A program made the translations under genes and the position numbers. From an uncultured Chlorobiaceae bacterium (GTDB lineage: Bacteria > Bacteroidota > Chlorobiia > Chlorobiales > Chlorobiaceae), in NCBI GenBank assembly GCA_903836465.1, contig CAILRB010000030.1:1-55835 (forward strand): a stretch of 55,835 nucleotides of DNA. Direction: 5' to 3'. The stretch's first letter is position 1. Every line of letters starts with the position of its first letter. The notes beneath the pieces were generated by a model that did no database searches, was not told the DNA's origin, and worked only from the letters and a program-made list of their open reading frames with translations. Shown in pieces: positions 9,543-20,013 of this stretch.

Positions 9543-12500
9543 TTAAACCTCTATCCCCTCAAGGCGATCTTCAAGGTCAGAGTAAATTTCCTGCAGTTTT
9601 TCGATCATGTCGGGATCTGCACTCCACATGCCTCGGCCACTTGCTTCGAGCATACGGCCTACAATGTTTTTAAAGGCTTTTGGATTCACCTTCATAAGGC
9701 GCTCGCGCATTTTCGGGTCCATGGCGTAGGTCTCTGCTGCCTCTTTATAGACCCAGTCGTCAACGCCTTTGGTGACAGCATCCCAGCCAAGCATGTAGGT
9801 AAAGCGGTTGCTGATTTCTGCAGCACCACTGTGCCCCTGGTCAAGCATGGTCTCGAACCATTTCGGGTTGAGCAGTTTGCTGCGGAACTCCACCTTCAGC
9901 GCCTTGTCGGCATCGTCAATTTTCACATCAGCCGTAAAGGTCTCGACGTAGTTCAGTTTGACGTTGTCACCTTTCGGGTTGCGGCGGCGTGCGGAAAGCT
10001 GCAACGCTCCCGATGAGGAGAAGTAACGGTCAATGTCGGTAATACCAAACTCAGCCGAGTCAACCTGCTGTACGACGCGATCAACGGTGCTGAGAAGCCC
10101 TTTCAGAATATCAGTCTGCTGGTCGCCGTAGCGGTTTCCACCGTAGGCAAAGCCGGTGCGTTTGATGAACATGTTGTCAAGATCCTCCTCCGATTCCCAT
10201 GCAGAGTCTTCGACAAGCTCTTCGACCTGTGAGCCATAAGCGCCTGGAGCCTGGGTGAAGAGGCGCGATGTGGCGCTCTCAAAATCCTTCCCCTCTTTCA
10301 AAGCGGCGTCAACATGTTTTTTAATATGGTTCATCTCGTGTGGTTCAATTGCTCTCGCTGCATCTTTGACCAGTTTGTCGAGATGGTCGACAAGTACGCC
10401 GAAGGTATCACGGAAGATTGAGCTGATCTGTATCAGGACGTCAATTCTCGGGCGTCCAAGCTTTTCGAGCGGCACCAGACGGTAGTGGCTGATTTTTCCC
10501 TGAGCGTCATAAGCGGGCTCTGCGCCCATAAGGTGAATGATCACGGCAACTGCTTCGCCCTTGCTCTTGATGGTGTCAAGTCCCCAGAGTACCTGCGCGA
10601 TTGTCTCGGGGTACTCGCCGTTATTCTCTTCAACATGGCGGTTCAGGATGCTCTCGGCAATCTGTTTGCCGCGCTTGAAGGCCAGTTCAGAAGGAATGCG
10701 CCAGGGGTCAATGGCGTGAATGTTGCGTCCGGTTGGCAAAATGCCCGCGCCGTCGCGCACAAGATCACCGCCTGAACCTGAAGGGATGTACTCGCCGCAG
10801 AGGGCTCTCAGGAAGCCTTTCATCTCATTGCGGTTGTCTTCAAGGGCTTTTTTCAGGGCAAGTCCATCCTGCAGTGCGCTGTTGATAGCCTCTGCCATCT
10901 CCGCTGTTGCCTTTCCGCCGCCAGTCATCTGGCTGAAGACGGTTGTCGGGTTGGTTTGGCCAAAAATGCTCTTCTCGATAAACGCTCTGGTATGTTCGTC
11001 CACCGTTTCACGAGCCTTGAGAGCCACTTGTTCACCCTTTCGTGCACGAGTGGCAAGCGAGGCGTAATCGCCATAGGTTTGGTCTTCACCAATTGCCTGC
11101 ATGATAATTGATGGCAGCGATCTTTCATTGCCGCGCACCTTCAGATACTCGGTGATGGTGGTTACCTGGGTTTCAAGCTTCGGTGTTTCACCAAAAATGT
11201 GCAGTGAGTTGGAAATCAGACGTCCCTCCAGCTCCATCATATAGGTGTAAAGGCGACTGATATAGTCCTGGAAGTCTTCTCCCTGAACGCGTGGACAGTC
11301 GTCCGTCAGGTTGAGCTGCTGTGCCTTGGTGATAATAACCTCTTCGGTCTCTGCGTCGGCCGTTGTTTCAAGCCCGCGTTCGCGATAATCGTTCAGCATC
11401 TCCTTGAAGGCAGGCAGCTCCTTGTAGAGACCAGCTCGTGCCAGCGGAGGGATGTTGTGCGAAATCATGGTGGCGTACCCGCGACGTTTGGCAATGTTGG
11501 CCTCGCTCGGGTTATTGATCGGGTAGATATAGAAATGGGGCACTTCGCCGAGCAGTGCATCTGACCAGCAGTCGCCGGTAACGCCAAGCTGCAGCCCGGG
11601 CATCCACTCAGCCGTACCGTGCATGCCGATGTGTACCAGAGCGTTGGCTCCAAAGACTCGGCTGATCCAGCGGTAGAAAGCGATATATTGATGGTGCGGA
11701 GTGTTCTCTTTGTCAAAGAGCAGGCGCATGGGATCGCCCTGAATACCAAGACGCGGCTGCACGCCGATAAAGATATTGCCAAGAGTGACACCTCCGATAA
11801 AAAGCTTGTCAGGTTTGATCGGGGCTATCTCTCCGGGGAAACCGCTCCAGCGTCCTTCAATGCGCTCGCGTTCCCTGTTGCTGGTGATGCTGTTGAACTG
11901 TTCACGGTCTATGGCAAAGCACTCCTGTTCGTGCGCCTGTATTTCGTAATCGGTGGCCTTGTCGAGCATGGCAAGCAGGGCTTCCGGCGATTCAGGTAAC
12001 TCCCCAACATTGTAGCCTTCAGCACGAAGCGTCTGGATAATATTATAGATGCTTTTTGGCACGTCAAGCAAGGCGGCGCTGGCTTTTTTGCCCATCCCAG
12101 GCGGATAGTCATAAACCACCAGGGCAACTTTTTTATCCTTGTTGGGAACCTGGCGCAGCTCTGAAAACTTTTTGGCAAGGCCGGCAAGTCGTTCCAGACG
12201 ATCAGGAACGGTCTGCAGCCGTCCATCCTTGATCGCGCCGAGCACTACAGGGCAGACAGCGCCATCCATTTCAGGCAGCGAGTAGGTCATCGCCGATTGC
12301 AGAGGGATAACGCCCTGCGATTTCCATGAGGCAAAATCCTGAATAAAGAGCGGCTGTGAAACCACATAAGGCGCATTGATTTTGCCGAGAATCTCTTCTC
12401 TTGCGGCTGATGAGGCCCCTGGAGTTGTTGCGCCTGCGGGTCCGCCCACAAAGCCGAAGCCCATCATGTTGACCAGCATGTCGATGTTGTTGTGCGTAAA

Positions 12501-13346
12501 CCACTCTCTTGCAGCAACGTGACCTTCAACACCCATCACAAAGACCGGCAGGGGATTGAGTCCCTTGGCCGCAATGGCTCGGATGGTATTATCGATATAT
12601 TCTTTTTCCTGAAGAAGATGCTTGCGGAAGAAGAGCAGGCCGATGTTGCGCTTTTTGGTTGCGTTCCTGTCGTGTTTGTGAAGCCATTTTTCGTAATGGT
12701 GCAGATCTTTGAGGTACTCCGGCGCATCCGGGTGGTAGAAACCCATGGTGGGTACCTCCTGTACCTTTTCAACCTTGACGCCAACCTCGAAGTATTCTGC
12801 CATGATGTAGTTGAACATCGAAGCCAGATTCTCGGTGGTGGGGTTCATCCAGTAGGTGTATACCTGCATCCAGTTCTTGAAATCCTTTGCTTTTTTCGGG
12901 ATCAGGGGCAACATGGTGCGCATGATTTTAAGCAGCTTCATGTAGCCGTAGAGCGCATCTTCATCGCGTCCCTTCACCAGCATTTTCGCAACTTTTTTGA
13001 CAATATCAGGCATACCGCTTCCGTCGCCCGAGACCACATAATTGCCAATTTTTGTCATCTGCATTACTTCGGGCATCGACTCGTAGGCAAAAACAACCTT
13101 TACCTTCGACTTGTCGACCTGCTCCTGCAGCCAGTCGGCCTGGCCCTTGAACTGAATCAGTGTCGTGAAAATACAGTCGGCATGGTGAATAGCTTCAGCA
13201 GCTTCAGGGTTCTGATGTTCGAGATCCTGGTCGGTCCATTGTGTTAATTCGGCATGATCGGCTATTTTGGAGGTCACCTCTCGCCATACCCGCTGATTGC
13301 ATTGTTCCATCCCGACAATAGCGGCAATTCTGATTTTATCGTGCAT
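9543..13346 (-). CDS. bchT: Second magnesium chelatase H-subunit paralogue (BchT-like)
   Basis: A 1267-residue paralogue of the gene that follows it. It has the same family signature (ALVHIGMHGTAEWMPG, then NNPSEANIAKRRG) but a clearly different N-terminal third. The tandem placement of two full-length H subunits beside bchM and bchE matches green sulfur bacteria, where BchS and BchT are extra H subunits thought to direct Mg-porphyrin towards bacteriochlorophyll c or regulate flux. The bchT name is chosen from position next to bchH and could be wrong. The frame is intact with no premature stop. Terminators on both sides suggest an independent transcript. Confidence 0.75.
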   Translation of the reverse strand: MHDKIRIAAIVGMEQCNQRVWREVTSKIADHAELTQWTDQDLEHQNPEAAEAIHHADCIFTTLIQFKGQADWLQEQVDKSKVKVVFAYESMPEVMQMTKIGNYVVSGDGSGMPDIVKKVAKMLVKGRDEDALYGYMKLLKIMRTMLPLIPKKAKDFKNWMQVYTYWMNPTTENLASMFNYIMAEYFEVGVKVEKVQEVPTMGFYHPDAPEYLKDLHHYEKWLHKHDRNATKKRNIGLLFFRKHLLQEKEYIDNTIRAIAAKGLNPLPVFVMGVEGHVAAREWFTHNNIDMLVNMMGFGFVGGPAGATTPGASSAAREEILGKINAPYVVSQPLFIQDFASWKSQGVIPLQSAMTYSLPEMDGAVCPVVLGAIKDGRLQTVPDRLERLAGLAKKFSELRQVPNKDKKVALVVYDYPPGMGKKASAALLDVPKSIYNIIQTLRAEGYNVGELPESPEALLAMLDKATDYEIQAHEQECFAIDREQFNSITSNRERERIEGRWSGFPGEIAPIKPDKLFIGGVTLGNIFIGVQPRLGIQGDPMRLLFDKENTPHHQYIAFYRWISRVFGANALVHIGMHGTAEWMPGLQLGVTGDCWSDALLGEVPHFYIYPINNPSEANIAKRRGYATMISHNIPPLARAGLYKELPAFKEMLNDYRERGLETTADAETEEVIITKAQQLNLTDDCPRVQGEDFQDYISRLYTYMMELEGRLISNSLHIFGETPKLETQVTTITEYLKVRGNERSLPSIIMQAIGEDQTYGDYASLATRARKGEQVALKARETVDEHTRAFIEKSIFGQTNPTTVFSQMTGGGKATAEMAEAINSALQDGLALKKALEDNRNEMKGFLRALCGEYIPSGSGGDLVRDGAGILPTGRNIHAIDPWRIPSELAFKRGKQIAESILNRHVEENNGEYPETIAQVLWGLDTIKSKGEAVAVIIHLMGAEPAYDAQGKISHYRLVPLEKLGRPRIDVLIQISSIFRDTFGVLVDHLDKLVKDAARAIEPHEMNHIKKHVDAALKEGKDFESATSRLFTQAPGAYGSQVEELVEDSAWESEEDLDNMFIKRTGFAYGGNRYGDQQTDILKGLLSTVDRVVQQVDSAEFGITDIDRYFSSSGALQLSARRRNPKGDNVKLNYVETFTADVKIDDADKALKVEFRSKLLNPKWFETMLDQGHSGAAEISNRFTYMLGWDAVTKGVDDWVYKEAAETYAMDPKMRERLMKVNPKAFKNIVGRMLEASGRGMWSADPDMIEKLQEIYSDLEDRLEGIEV

Positions 13347-13446
13347 AGAATTACAAAAGATGTGCGTTTGTTTGTGGTTTTAACAGGATTGCAAAATGTA
13401 ATAAAATCTCGCGATGTAAACTAACGATACTAACGATTTAAAAAAG

Positions 13447-13476
13447 AGCCAGCCCCTTATGGTTCAGGGGCTGGCT
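13447..13476 (-). terminator. Terminator after the TonB-dependent receptor gene
   Basis: The 11-bp arms AGCCAGCCCCT (13447-13457) and AGGGGCTGGCT (13466-13476) surround an 8-base loop. On the minus strand the stem is followed by a T-rich run (CTTTTTT). It lies 34 bases past the receptor stop codon. Confidence 0.85.
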
Positions 13477-13510
13477 TGAGGTGTTATGATTTGTTGCTGA
13501 TGGATTTGCT

Positions 13511-16183
13511 TCAGAAGGTGAAGTCTACTCCCGCAACATAGCTGCGTCCTTGAGCACGGAACCACTCTGCTTCTTCATACTGAACGTTGCCGATGTTGCG
13601 GCAGAGCAGGCTCAGGGAGGTTGTCTCACCAGCCTGGTACTTCAGGCCTGTGTTGAGCACGATAAAGTCACCGGGGTAGTTTGTTCCGGCGGGATTCGGA
13701 TAAGAACTTACTGCCTTGTACTTGCTGACATAGCGACCGTTAAGGTTGATTGCAAGTTTGTTAAGCGGTTTCCAAGTCGCGCTTGCTGACGCTGTATGTT
13801 CCGGCCTGTAAGCCAGCCATGTAGGATCAGGATTTTGTGCTCCGGCAAGTGCTGAAGCTGCGTCATTTGTTTTGTTCTGGGCGTTCATGTAGCTGTAGCC
13901 GACATTGAAATTCCAGTCGTTATTAGGCCTGATGTTCAAGTTTGTCTCAATACCCCAGATGCGGGCTTTGGCGATGTTTTGATAGAGGAATACGATCGGC
14001 CAGCCAGTGGGGTTGATATTTCTTGACTCAATCAGGTTCTCATAATTGTTCAGATAGGCAGACACATCAACGGAAACCTTGTCGCCAAACTGCTTGAAGA
14101 TTCCGGCTTCATAGGCTGTCATTGTTTCCTTATCGAGTGCAGGATTTGGGTTCCCGAAGAAAAGGCCAGCATCTCTTACAAACCGTTCTGCAAGTGTCGG
14201 AGCGCGGAAACTCTTGCCCCATGATGCACGGAAGGATATGTCGTCGACAGGCTTGTAGTTAATTGCGATGCGAGGGCTGATTGCGTTAACTGATGGATTT
14301 TTTATGGCAGTTGTCGTCGTGGCGGTTCCTGCGACCAGTGCGTCATCATAAACCACTTGAGTGGCGTCAATACCGCTCCAGTCATATCGAGCCGAAAGCA
14401 GTGTGGTCAATTTATCTGTTAACTTCCACTCATCCTGCAAAAACATGGCTGCATTTTTTTCCTTAATTCCTCCATAAGGATCAGCGCCGCCGGGAACTGC
14501 TGTTGGTGTGACTATTGCTGAGTACTGCGTCGATTTGACATTGGTTACGTTCGCATCAGCGCCAAAAAGAATCCTGTGGCAGTCGTTAAGCCTCCAGTCA
14601 AACTTTATCCCTCCGCCCAATCTGTCGGACCTGGTGTCATTGAATTCGCCTGGCAGACGGTCATAAGGGAAGCCGGTGAGCGAAGAGTTAAAATCATTGA
14701 TTGTTTGAGTAACGAAAGCCGCCTGGTATGCCAAATATACACCACCAAATGCTGCTTGTAAACCGGGAGAAGCTGCCCATATAGCCTGCGGGACTCCACG
14801 GCCAACCAGCATGGCTGCAGTTGCAGCCGCAGTTGCCTGGATATTTGGATTGCCGAGCACCATGGCGCTTGTAAGGAATTGCTGCCGATTATTTGTTGGG
14901 TTATAGTCAATCCGGCTTGCATTGTGGGTGTAATAAAGCCTTGTATCCAAGCTCAGCTTGTCGCTCAGCAGGTTGACATAATTAAGGCCAACCAGAGCGT
15001 TATTGCGCTTGATGGTATCGTCAGTATAGACCGAATTTACCGCATCGTATGCAAGTTCAGGATGAGCATTATAGATTGCACCAGTTTGCGTGAGATTAAC
15101 AATTTCATAAGGCCAAGTGCTTGCATAGCCACCGCTGGTCTCATTATAGAAAGTACTGAGTTGCAGGTATTGCTTTGCGTCGATGTCGTAGCGTGCTTTC
15201 AGTTTAACATCGTTCATCTCCATCTGGGTGTTCTGGCGGTAGCCGTCATCTGTGCTATGAGAATAGAGTAAACTGTAGTTCAATTTTCCACTTTTATTGC
15301 CAAGACCGACATAGGTATTCCAAAGCCATGGAGTGTAATCTTTCCTGTATGTGCTTTGATCGCCGGATGGTGTTGCATCATAAAAACCGACGCTTACACC
15401 TGCTTTCACTTCCATTTTTTCCGGAAGGTGTCCGAAGACATTTACGACACCTCCCATAGCCCCTGACCCGTAGAGGGTAGCTGCAGCGCCTTTCAGAATC
15501 TCGACTTTGTCGGCAGCATTCATGTTGATGTTGGTCCAAACAATTTCGCCGCTTTCGGGTGTGTTAATAGGGAATCCGTCATAATGACCCTGGACGCGTG
15601 TGCCGATGCCGCCTCCCTGGAAAGTGTTAGAGCCACGGATCTGTACGGTCGAGGTGCTATTTCCTGCAGAGCGGTTGACTGTTACTCCCGGAACTTCCTG
15701 GATGACTTGATCAAGTGTTGGACTAGGTTCCTGCTTGATCTTCTCCTGCGAGACCACGTTTACGGTCACAGGAACATCAAGGCGGTCCTGTTTATAAAGA
15801 GATGCGCCAACCACGACTTCGGAAGCCATGATGGTAGTCTGGCCGAGTTGCAGGTTCACCACAGCGGTCTGGCCGGAAGTGACGGACACAACCTGGCTTG
15901 CCGGGGCGTAGCCTACGATGGATACAGAGACTTTCTGCGATTTTGCCGGGACGTTCTGAAGGGTAAAGTTGCCATTCATGTCAGTTGCTGTACCAATGGT
16001 GGTACCGGCAATGGTGACCGAAGCGCCATAAACACCTTCACCGTCAGCCTTGTCGATGACTTTGCCCTTTACCGTTCCGTTATCAGCTCCATAAGAGGGG
16101 AGTGGCACCAGCAACGTCATCAGGCAGAATGCAGACAGAACAAAACGGACGAAGCGATACGCTTGTACATGTTTTGTTTTCAT
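13511..16183 (-). CDS. TonB-dependent outer-membrane receptor
   Basis: An 890-residue outer-membrane transporter powered by TonB. A signal peptide covers about residues 1-33 (hydrophobic stretch ending SYGA). A carboxypeptidase-regulatory-like beta domain follows (about 36-112). Then come the plug domain (VPVTVNVVSQEKI, later EILKGAAATLYGSGAMGGVVNVF) and a 22-strand-type barrel ending in the aromatic VDFTF. The substrate cannot be read from the sequence. Placement beside the B12-dependent bchE and the Mg-chelatase genes makes a corrinoid, porphyrin or metal chelate plausible, but I found no cobalamin riboswitch in the 287 bases upstream. It ends at its own terminator. Confidence 0.88.
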   Translation of the reverse strand: MKTKHVQAYRFVRFVLSAFCLMTLLVPLPSYGADNGTVKGKVIDKADGEGVYGASVTIAGTTIGTATDMNGNFTLQNVPAKSQKVSVSIVGYAPASQVVSVTSGQTAVVNLQLGQTTIMASEVVVGASLYKQDRLDVPVTVNVVSQEKIKQEPSPTLDQVIQEVPGVTVNRSAGNSTSTVQIRGSNTFQGGGIGTRVQGHYDGFPINTPESGEIVWTNINMNAADKVEILKGAAATLYGSGAMGGVVNVFGHLPEKMEVKAGVSVGFYDATPSGDQSTYRKDYTPWLWNTYVGLGNKSGKLNYSLLYSHSTDDGYRQNTQMEMNDVKLKARYDIDAKQYLQLSTFYNETSGGYASTWPYEIVNLTQTGAIYNAHPELAYDAVNSVYTDDTIKRNNALVGLNYVNLLSDKLSLDTRLYYTHNASRIDYNPTNNRQQFLTSAMVLGNPNIQATAAATAAMLVGRGVPQAIWAASPGLQAAFGGVYLAYQAAFVTQTINDFNSSLTGFPYDRLPGEFNDTRSDRLGGGIKFDWRLNDCHRILFGADANVTNVKSTQYSAIVTPTAVPGGADPYGGIKEKNAAMFLQDEWKLTDKLTTLLSARYDWSGIDATQVVYDDALVAGTATTTTAIKNPSVNAISPRIAINYKPVDDISFRASWGKSFRAPTLAERFVRDAGLFFGNPNPALDKETMTAYEAGIFKQFGDKVSVDVSAYLNNYENLIESRNINPTGWPIVFLYQNIAKARIWGIETNLNIRPNNDWNFNVGYSYMNAQNKTNDAASALAGAQNPDPTWLAYRPEHTASASATWKPLNKLAINLNGRYVSKYKAVSSYPNPAGTNYPGDFIVLNTGLKYQAGETTSLSLLCRNIGNVQYEEAEWFRAQGRSYVAGVDFTF

Positions 16184-16415
16184 GATTGTATGTAGTTTAG
16201 TTGCAATGATACGAACAAATAAAAACAGTGTCGAAACCTCTTGTTACCATACCTGGGTTCATAAATTGCCAAAATTTTCTAATCGAAATACAGAACAGGA
16301 CTGCAATAAAACGTATAAGAAAATTAATCTAATGAAAAAAATAATAGAAATGTTCAACTATTGGGGTAAAACGGGGCTCGGAGTTGTGTCTGCAACATAA
16401 ATTGCTGAAACAAAA

Positions 16416-16439
16416 AATCCCCGGCGATTTCCGGGGATT
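16416..16439 (-). terminator. Terminator after the oxoamine synthase gene
   Basis: The arms AATCCCCGG (16416-16424) and CCGGGGATT (16431-16439) pair around a 6-base loop. On the minus strand the stem is followed by TTTTG. It lies about 30 bases past the stop codon of the gene it ends. Confidence 0.8.
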
Positions 16440-16470
16440 GCTCAAGAAAGAATGGTAAAGGGTGAGCGAT

Positions 16471-17673
16471 TTAGATCACACCAAGTTCCCTACCTATGGT
16501 GCAGAATTCAGTGATGACTTTGTCGAGATGCACGCGTTCGTGGGTTGCCATAAAGCTGGTGCGAAGCGCTTCGTGACCGGGCATGACGCCAGGCCGTATG
16601 AAGGCGTTTACGTAAACACCGGCATCAAAAAGTTTTTTCCAGAAAAGAAGAGTTTTTATCTGGTCTTTTATCAGCACGGTGACGATAGCCGTGCGCGATG
16701 GCATAAGAGTAAATCCGGCGTTAAGCAGTGCCTGGCGAACATAATCCGTATTGGAAATAAGCCGATCCATGAGTTCGGGCTCGGTGCGAATAATTTCGAG
16801 GGTGGTCAGTACGGCGGCAACACTTGCCGGTGTGGGTGACGCGCTGAAAATAAGTGATGCGGCGTTGTGCTTGATATAATTGATGACGGAACGGTCTCCT
16901 ACAACGTAGCCTCCGAGTGAACCAAAGGTTTTTGAGAATGTCCCCATGATGAGGTCAACCTCGTTGACCAGGCCAAACTCCGACGGGGTGCCCCTGCCAT
17001 TTTTGCCGATCACACCGACGGCATGAGCATCGTCAATGAGAATGCGGGCGCCATATTTCTTGGCCAATTTTACAAGATTTGGAAGATCGACGATTTCACC
17101 CGAAACAGAGAATACTCCATCTGAAACGATCAGTCGGCTTGCTGCTTCCGGAAGAGTCTGAAGAACGCGCTCCAGATCTTCCATGTTATTGTGATTATAG
17201 CGGACCTGGTTTGCTCCAGCTCCTTGCGCCATGATTGAGGCTGCCACAAGACTTGCATGGTTGTCGCGGTCTGAAACAATATATTCGCCCCGCTGAACAA
17301 GGGTCGGGATAATCCCTTGTCCTGTCTGGTAGCCGGTGCTGAACAGCAGGCAGCGTTCCTTTTCAAAAAAGTCAGCAAGCTTTTCTTCCAGTTCGATGTG
17401 CAGGTTCACGGTGCCGGTCATGTAACGGGAGCCGCTGCAACTTGTGCCGTACTTGTTGATGGCCTGAATTGAGGCAGCCTTTACTCTTGGGTCTGCGGTA
17501 AGGCCAAGATAGTTGTTTGAGCCCGCCATAACCAGCTTGCGCCCGCCAAAAGAGACGACTGGACCTTCATTTTCGTCTATCGGATGAAAAAAAGGATATA
17601 TGCCCTGAGACTTTACCTCATCGGCAATAGTATACTCAATGCATTTTTTAAATAAATCTTTGGTTTTCTCCAC
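16471..17673 (-). CDS. Alpha-oxoamine synthase, serine palmitoyltransferase-like
   Basis: A 400-residue PLP enzyme of the family that condenses an amino acid with an acyl-CoA (SPT, KBL, BioF, ALAS). The PLP lysine lies in [12 protein letters not shown]. The His of DRDNHASL and the Asp of [10 protein letters not shown] are conserved. The N-terminal extension ending [11 protein letters not shown] is more like serine palmitoyltransferase than BioF, so the likely reaction is serine plus a fatty acyl thioester giving 3-ketosphinganine. 8-Amino-7-oxononanoate synthase remains possible because automated annotations often confuse the two. No other biotin genes are near. A short-chain dehydrogenase is divergently transcribed 246 bases away and could be a partner in sphingolipid synthesis (inference). 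Confidence 0.8.
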   Translation of the reverse strand: MEKTKDLFKKCIEYTIADEVKSQGIYPFFHPIDENEGPVVSFGGRKLVMAGSNNYLGLTADPRVKAASIQAINKYGTSCSGSRYMTGTVNLHIELEEKLADFFEKERCLLFSTGYQTGQGIIPTLVQRGEYIVSDRDNHASLVAASIMAQGAGANQVRYNHNNMEDLERVLQTLPEAASRLIVSDGVFSVSGEIVDLPNLVKLAKKYGARILIDDAHAVGVIGKNGRGTPSEFGLVNEVDLIMGTFSKTFGSLGGYVVGDRSVINYIKHNAASLIFSASPTPASVAAVLTTLEIIRTEPELMDRLISNTDYVRQALLNAGFTLMPSRTAIVTVLIKDQIKTLLFWKKLFDAGVYVNAFIRPGVMPGHEALRTSFMATHERVHLDKVITEFCTIGRELGVI

Positions 17674-17919
17674 AGGAATACAATTTTACTTCAGCTATAA
17701 GCACAATAAAGCTGGAAATTCTTGTTTTTACGGTCGTTTCGTTTTTGTAAACTTTTTCGATGACCGGTTTTCAAGTAAGCAGATTTTGCTTCGAAACCGA
17801 AATGTATTAAAATTTTTATTTTTTTCTGTTAAAACAGGGCCTGTTTTTTTGCTGCACAAAAAGCCTCAAAGGGGGAATGAGCAGTTGGTGTGTCTGAATA
17901 TATAAAGATATAAGGTGTT

Positions 17920-18912
17920 ATGAGTGAAACAATACTTGTTACGGGGTCGACTGGTTTTATTGGTGCGCGAGTCCTGATGCGTCTGGCGGAGGAAGGGGAG
18001 AGGGTAAAGGTTTTTTTGCGTCAAGAAAGTCAGCCTGGAGCTTTGCCTGACGGTGTGGAGGTCGTGCGGGGCAGTTTCAGCGATATGGAGTCTCTCGGCC
18101 GAGCGGTGCGTGATGTTGACCGGATTGTGCACCTTGCGGGGGTAACGAAAGCTCTTGACGAAAAAGGGTATGATGCGGGCAATGTGATGCCGGTGCAGAA
18201 CTTGCTTGCTGCAATCAGGACGCATAACCCGGAACTCAAGCGATTTCTCTTCGTGTCGTCCCTTACGGTTGCCGGCCCGGCGTCGGAAGGCATACAAGGA
18301 GTCAAAGAGTCTGATTCTCCTCGTCCGGTGAGTGCCTACGGGCGCAGCAAGTTACGGGCAGAAACCTTATGTATGGAAAGTGCAGACCTGATTCCTGTTA
18401 CCATTGTACGTCCTCCTGCAGTCTACGGCCCGGGGGATCGGGATGTGCTTCAGGTTTTTCAGATGCTTGCCAAAGGAGTTCTGGTGTCGGCGGGCAGTGC
18501 GGCGACACAGCGCTTCAGCATGATATATGTTGACGATCTTGTCAGAGGGATTATGGCAGCAGCTCGTTCAGAGAAAGCTGTTGGCCGGGTTTATTATATC
18601 ACCTCATCCTGCTCATGGTCGTGGGATGAGGTGATTGCCGCTGCCCGGCCACTCCTTGGTTTTACGAAGCTCTACAGGATCTCTCTGCCAGCTCCCCTGA
18701 TGTATTTTGTTGGCACAGTGATGGGAGCCATCGGATCGATACAGGGAAAGCCAGCATTGATCAATCGTGACAAGGTGAATGAACTCTTGCAGAACTACTG
18801 GGTCTGCTCTCCACAGCAGGCTCAACGTGATCTTGGATTTACTGCAGAAACCTCTCTTGTTGAAGGTGTTGAAAAAACGATTTTATGGTATCAGCGCCAA
18901 GGGTGGTTGTGA
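17920..18912 (+). CDS. NAD-dependent epimerase/dehydratase-type SDR
   Basis: A 330-residue extended short-chain dehydrogenase/reductase. The Rossmann motif [13 protein letters not shown] is at the N-terminus and the catalytic Y-x3-K reads [11 protein letters not shown]. The [10 protein letters not shown] segment is typical of sugar-epimerase and 3-beta-hydroxysteroid-dehydrogenase-like enzymes. The substrate is not known. Its divergent pairing with the SPT-like gene suggests a ceramide- or ketosphinganine-reducing role, as the CerR-type SDR does in other sphingolipid-making bacteria, but this is inference from position. Its last 30 bases overlap the 3' end of holA on the other strand. A second SDR in the window (about 14 kb away) is only distantly similar. 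Confidence 0.82.
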   Translation: MSETILVTGSTGFIGARVLMRLAEEGERVKVFLRQESQPGALPDGVEVVRGSFSDMESLGRAVRDVDRIVHLAGVTKALDEKGYDAGNVMPVQNLLAAIRTHNPELKRFLFVSSLTVAGPASEGIQGVKESDSPRPVSAYGRSKLRAETLCMESADLIPVTIVRPPAVYGPGDRDVLQVFQMLAKGVLVSAGSAATQRFSMIYVDDLVRGIMAAARSEKAVGRVYYITSSCSWSWDEVIAAARPLLGFTKLYRISLPAPLMYFVGTVMGAIGSIQGKPALINRDKVNELLQNYWVCSPQQAQRDLGFTAETSLVEGVEKTILWYQRQGWL

Positions 18913-19956
18913 ATGCTGTCCCAGTAGTTTCTGCATAAGTTGCAGGAGCAGATATTTTTCATCAGGGTAGGGAAGCAGTCCTTTGAGTGCGGCATCTGTT
19001 TCTCGCAGTGCTGCGATTGCCAGCTCGGTATCCTGCAGTGAAAAAGATCTGGTGTAGGCAAGGTAGTTTTTTACGAAGTACTCCTGCTTGCCGTACATAC
19101 CGAGAATTTTTGCGATTTCTGCCGGGGGTAGCCGTTGGACTTCGGGCAGCGAAAGTTTCCAGAGACGGATATAAAAGGTCGTGAGGAAGCGGACGATATT
19201 GCCGAGCCCCTCTTTTTGTCCCTCTTGATCCATGATCATGAGTGAGATGCCGCTGCAGAGTCTCAGGCTACGTGCTGAGAGGGCTTTTTCAAGCTCAAAA
19301 ACATTATAGGTTCGAGAGATTCCGACGCAATCATAGACATCGGGCGCTGTAATGCGCTTTTCGCCGCTTCGGGCGGAAGTGTACAAGATTATTTTTTCAA
19401 TTTCCTGGCATATTTCACGTGCAGATGGCTGGATATAGGCAGTAAAAACCTTGAGCGCGTCGGGATCAAATTCCCATCCAAACATTTTTGCCCTGTTGCT
19501 GGCGAAGAGGTCAGGTGCCTTGATGACCGGGAACTCGTGGCGATATTTTTTCAGTGCACTGAAGGGAAGTTTTTCAATCTCTTTTTTATCAATCAGATCA
19601 GCATCGAGTATCAGAACTGTAACATCCGCCGGGTTTGCGATGTAGCGGCTGAATTTTTCATCGTGCTGTTTCTGCATCTCTTTTGTTGTTGGCTTTTTTA
19701 TTTTTTCAAATTGCCGGACAACGATAAGCTGTTTTGAGGTGAACATCGGGTATTCGGATGCCTTCGATACGAGCTCACCATGAGTCAAATCAGGGCCGTA
19801 CAGGATATGCGTGTTGCTTGCCGCCTCACTTTCCGAGGGAAAAATTGCTGTTCTGATTATGCCAGCAAGCTCTTCTTTGAGATAGCTTTCTGGCCCGTAC
19901 AAGAAATAAATCGGGGAAATGGTACCAGCCAGAATATTTTTTTTTAGTGCATCCAT
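18883..19956 (-). CDS. holA: DNA polymerase III delta subunit
   Basis: A 357-residue protein matching HolA, the clamp-loader delta subunit that opens the beta sliding clamp during replication. The N-terminal [15 protein letters not shown] segment is the family's degenerate P-loop-like region. Later HolA features follow, including [10 protein letters not shown] and the small helical C-terminal domain. It lies 57 bases downstream of ssb on the same strand, so the two replication genes are probably cotranscribed. It overlaps the SDR gene tail to tail by 30 bases, which leaves no room for a separate terminator. The family is divergent, so the call rests on domain character, length and the neighbouring gene. 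Confidence 0.85.
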   Translation of the reverse strand: MDALKKNILAGTISPIYFLYGPESYLKEELAGIIRTAIFPSESEAASNTHILYGPDLTHGELVSKASEYPMFTSKQLIVVRQFEKIKKPTTKEMQKQHDEKFSRYIANPADVTVLILDADLIDKKEIEKLPFSALKKYRHEFPVIKAPDLFASNRAKMFGWEFDPDALKVFTAYIQPSAREICQEIEKIILYTSARSGEKRITAPDVYDCVGISRTYNVFELEKALSARSLRLCSGISLMIMDQEGQKEGLGNIVRFLTTFYIRLWKLSLPEVQRLPPAEIAKILGMYGKQEYFVKNYLAYTRSFSLQDTELAIAALRETDAALKGLLPYPDEKYLLLQLMQKLLGQHSQPPLALIP

Positions 19957-20013
19957 TGGTGATGTCAGGCATCATGGGGCGCGCCGCAGCACGCCCTGAA
20001 AATTAAAGATTGT

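Noticed and set aside
12492-13247. A 251-codon open frame on the plus strand
   Set aside because: It lies wholly antisense to the well-conserved bchT-like gene and its product has no recognisable domain, so it is a shadow of the coding strand's codon bias. The same applies to 7714-8355 inside bchH and 15584-16195 inside the TonB receptor gene.
16184-16470. A possible cobalamin riboswitch upstream of the TonB receptor
   Set aside because: I looked for the conserved B12-box sequence and the multi-stem layout and found neither. The region is AT-rich and holds only the terminator of the neighbouring gene.
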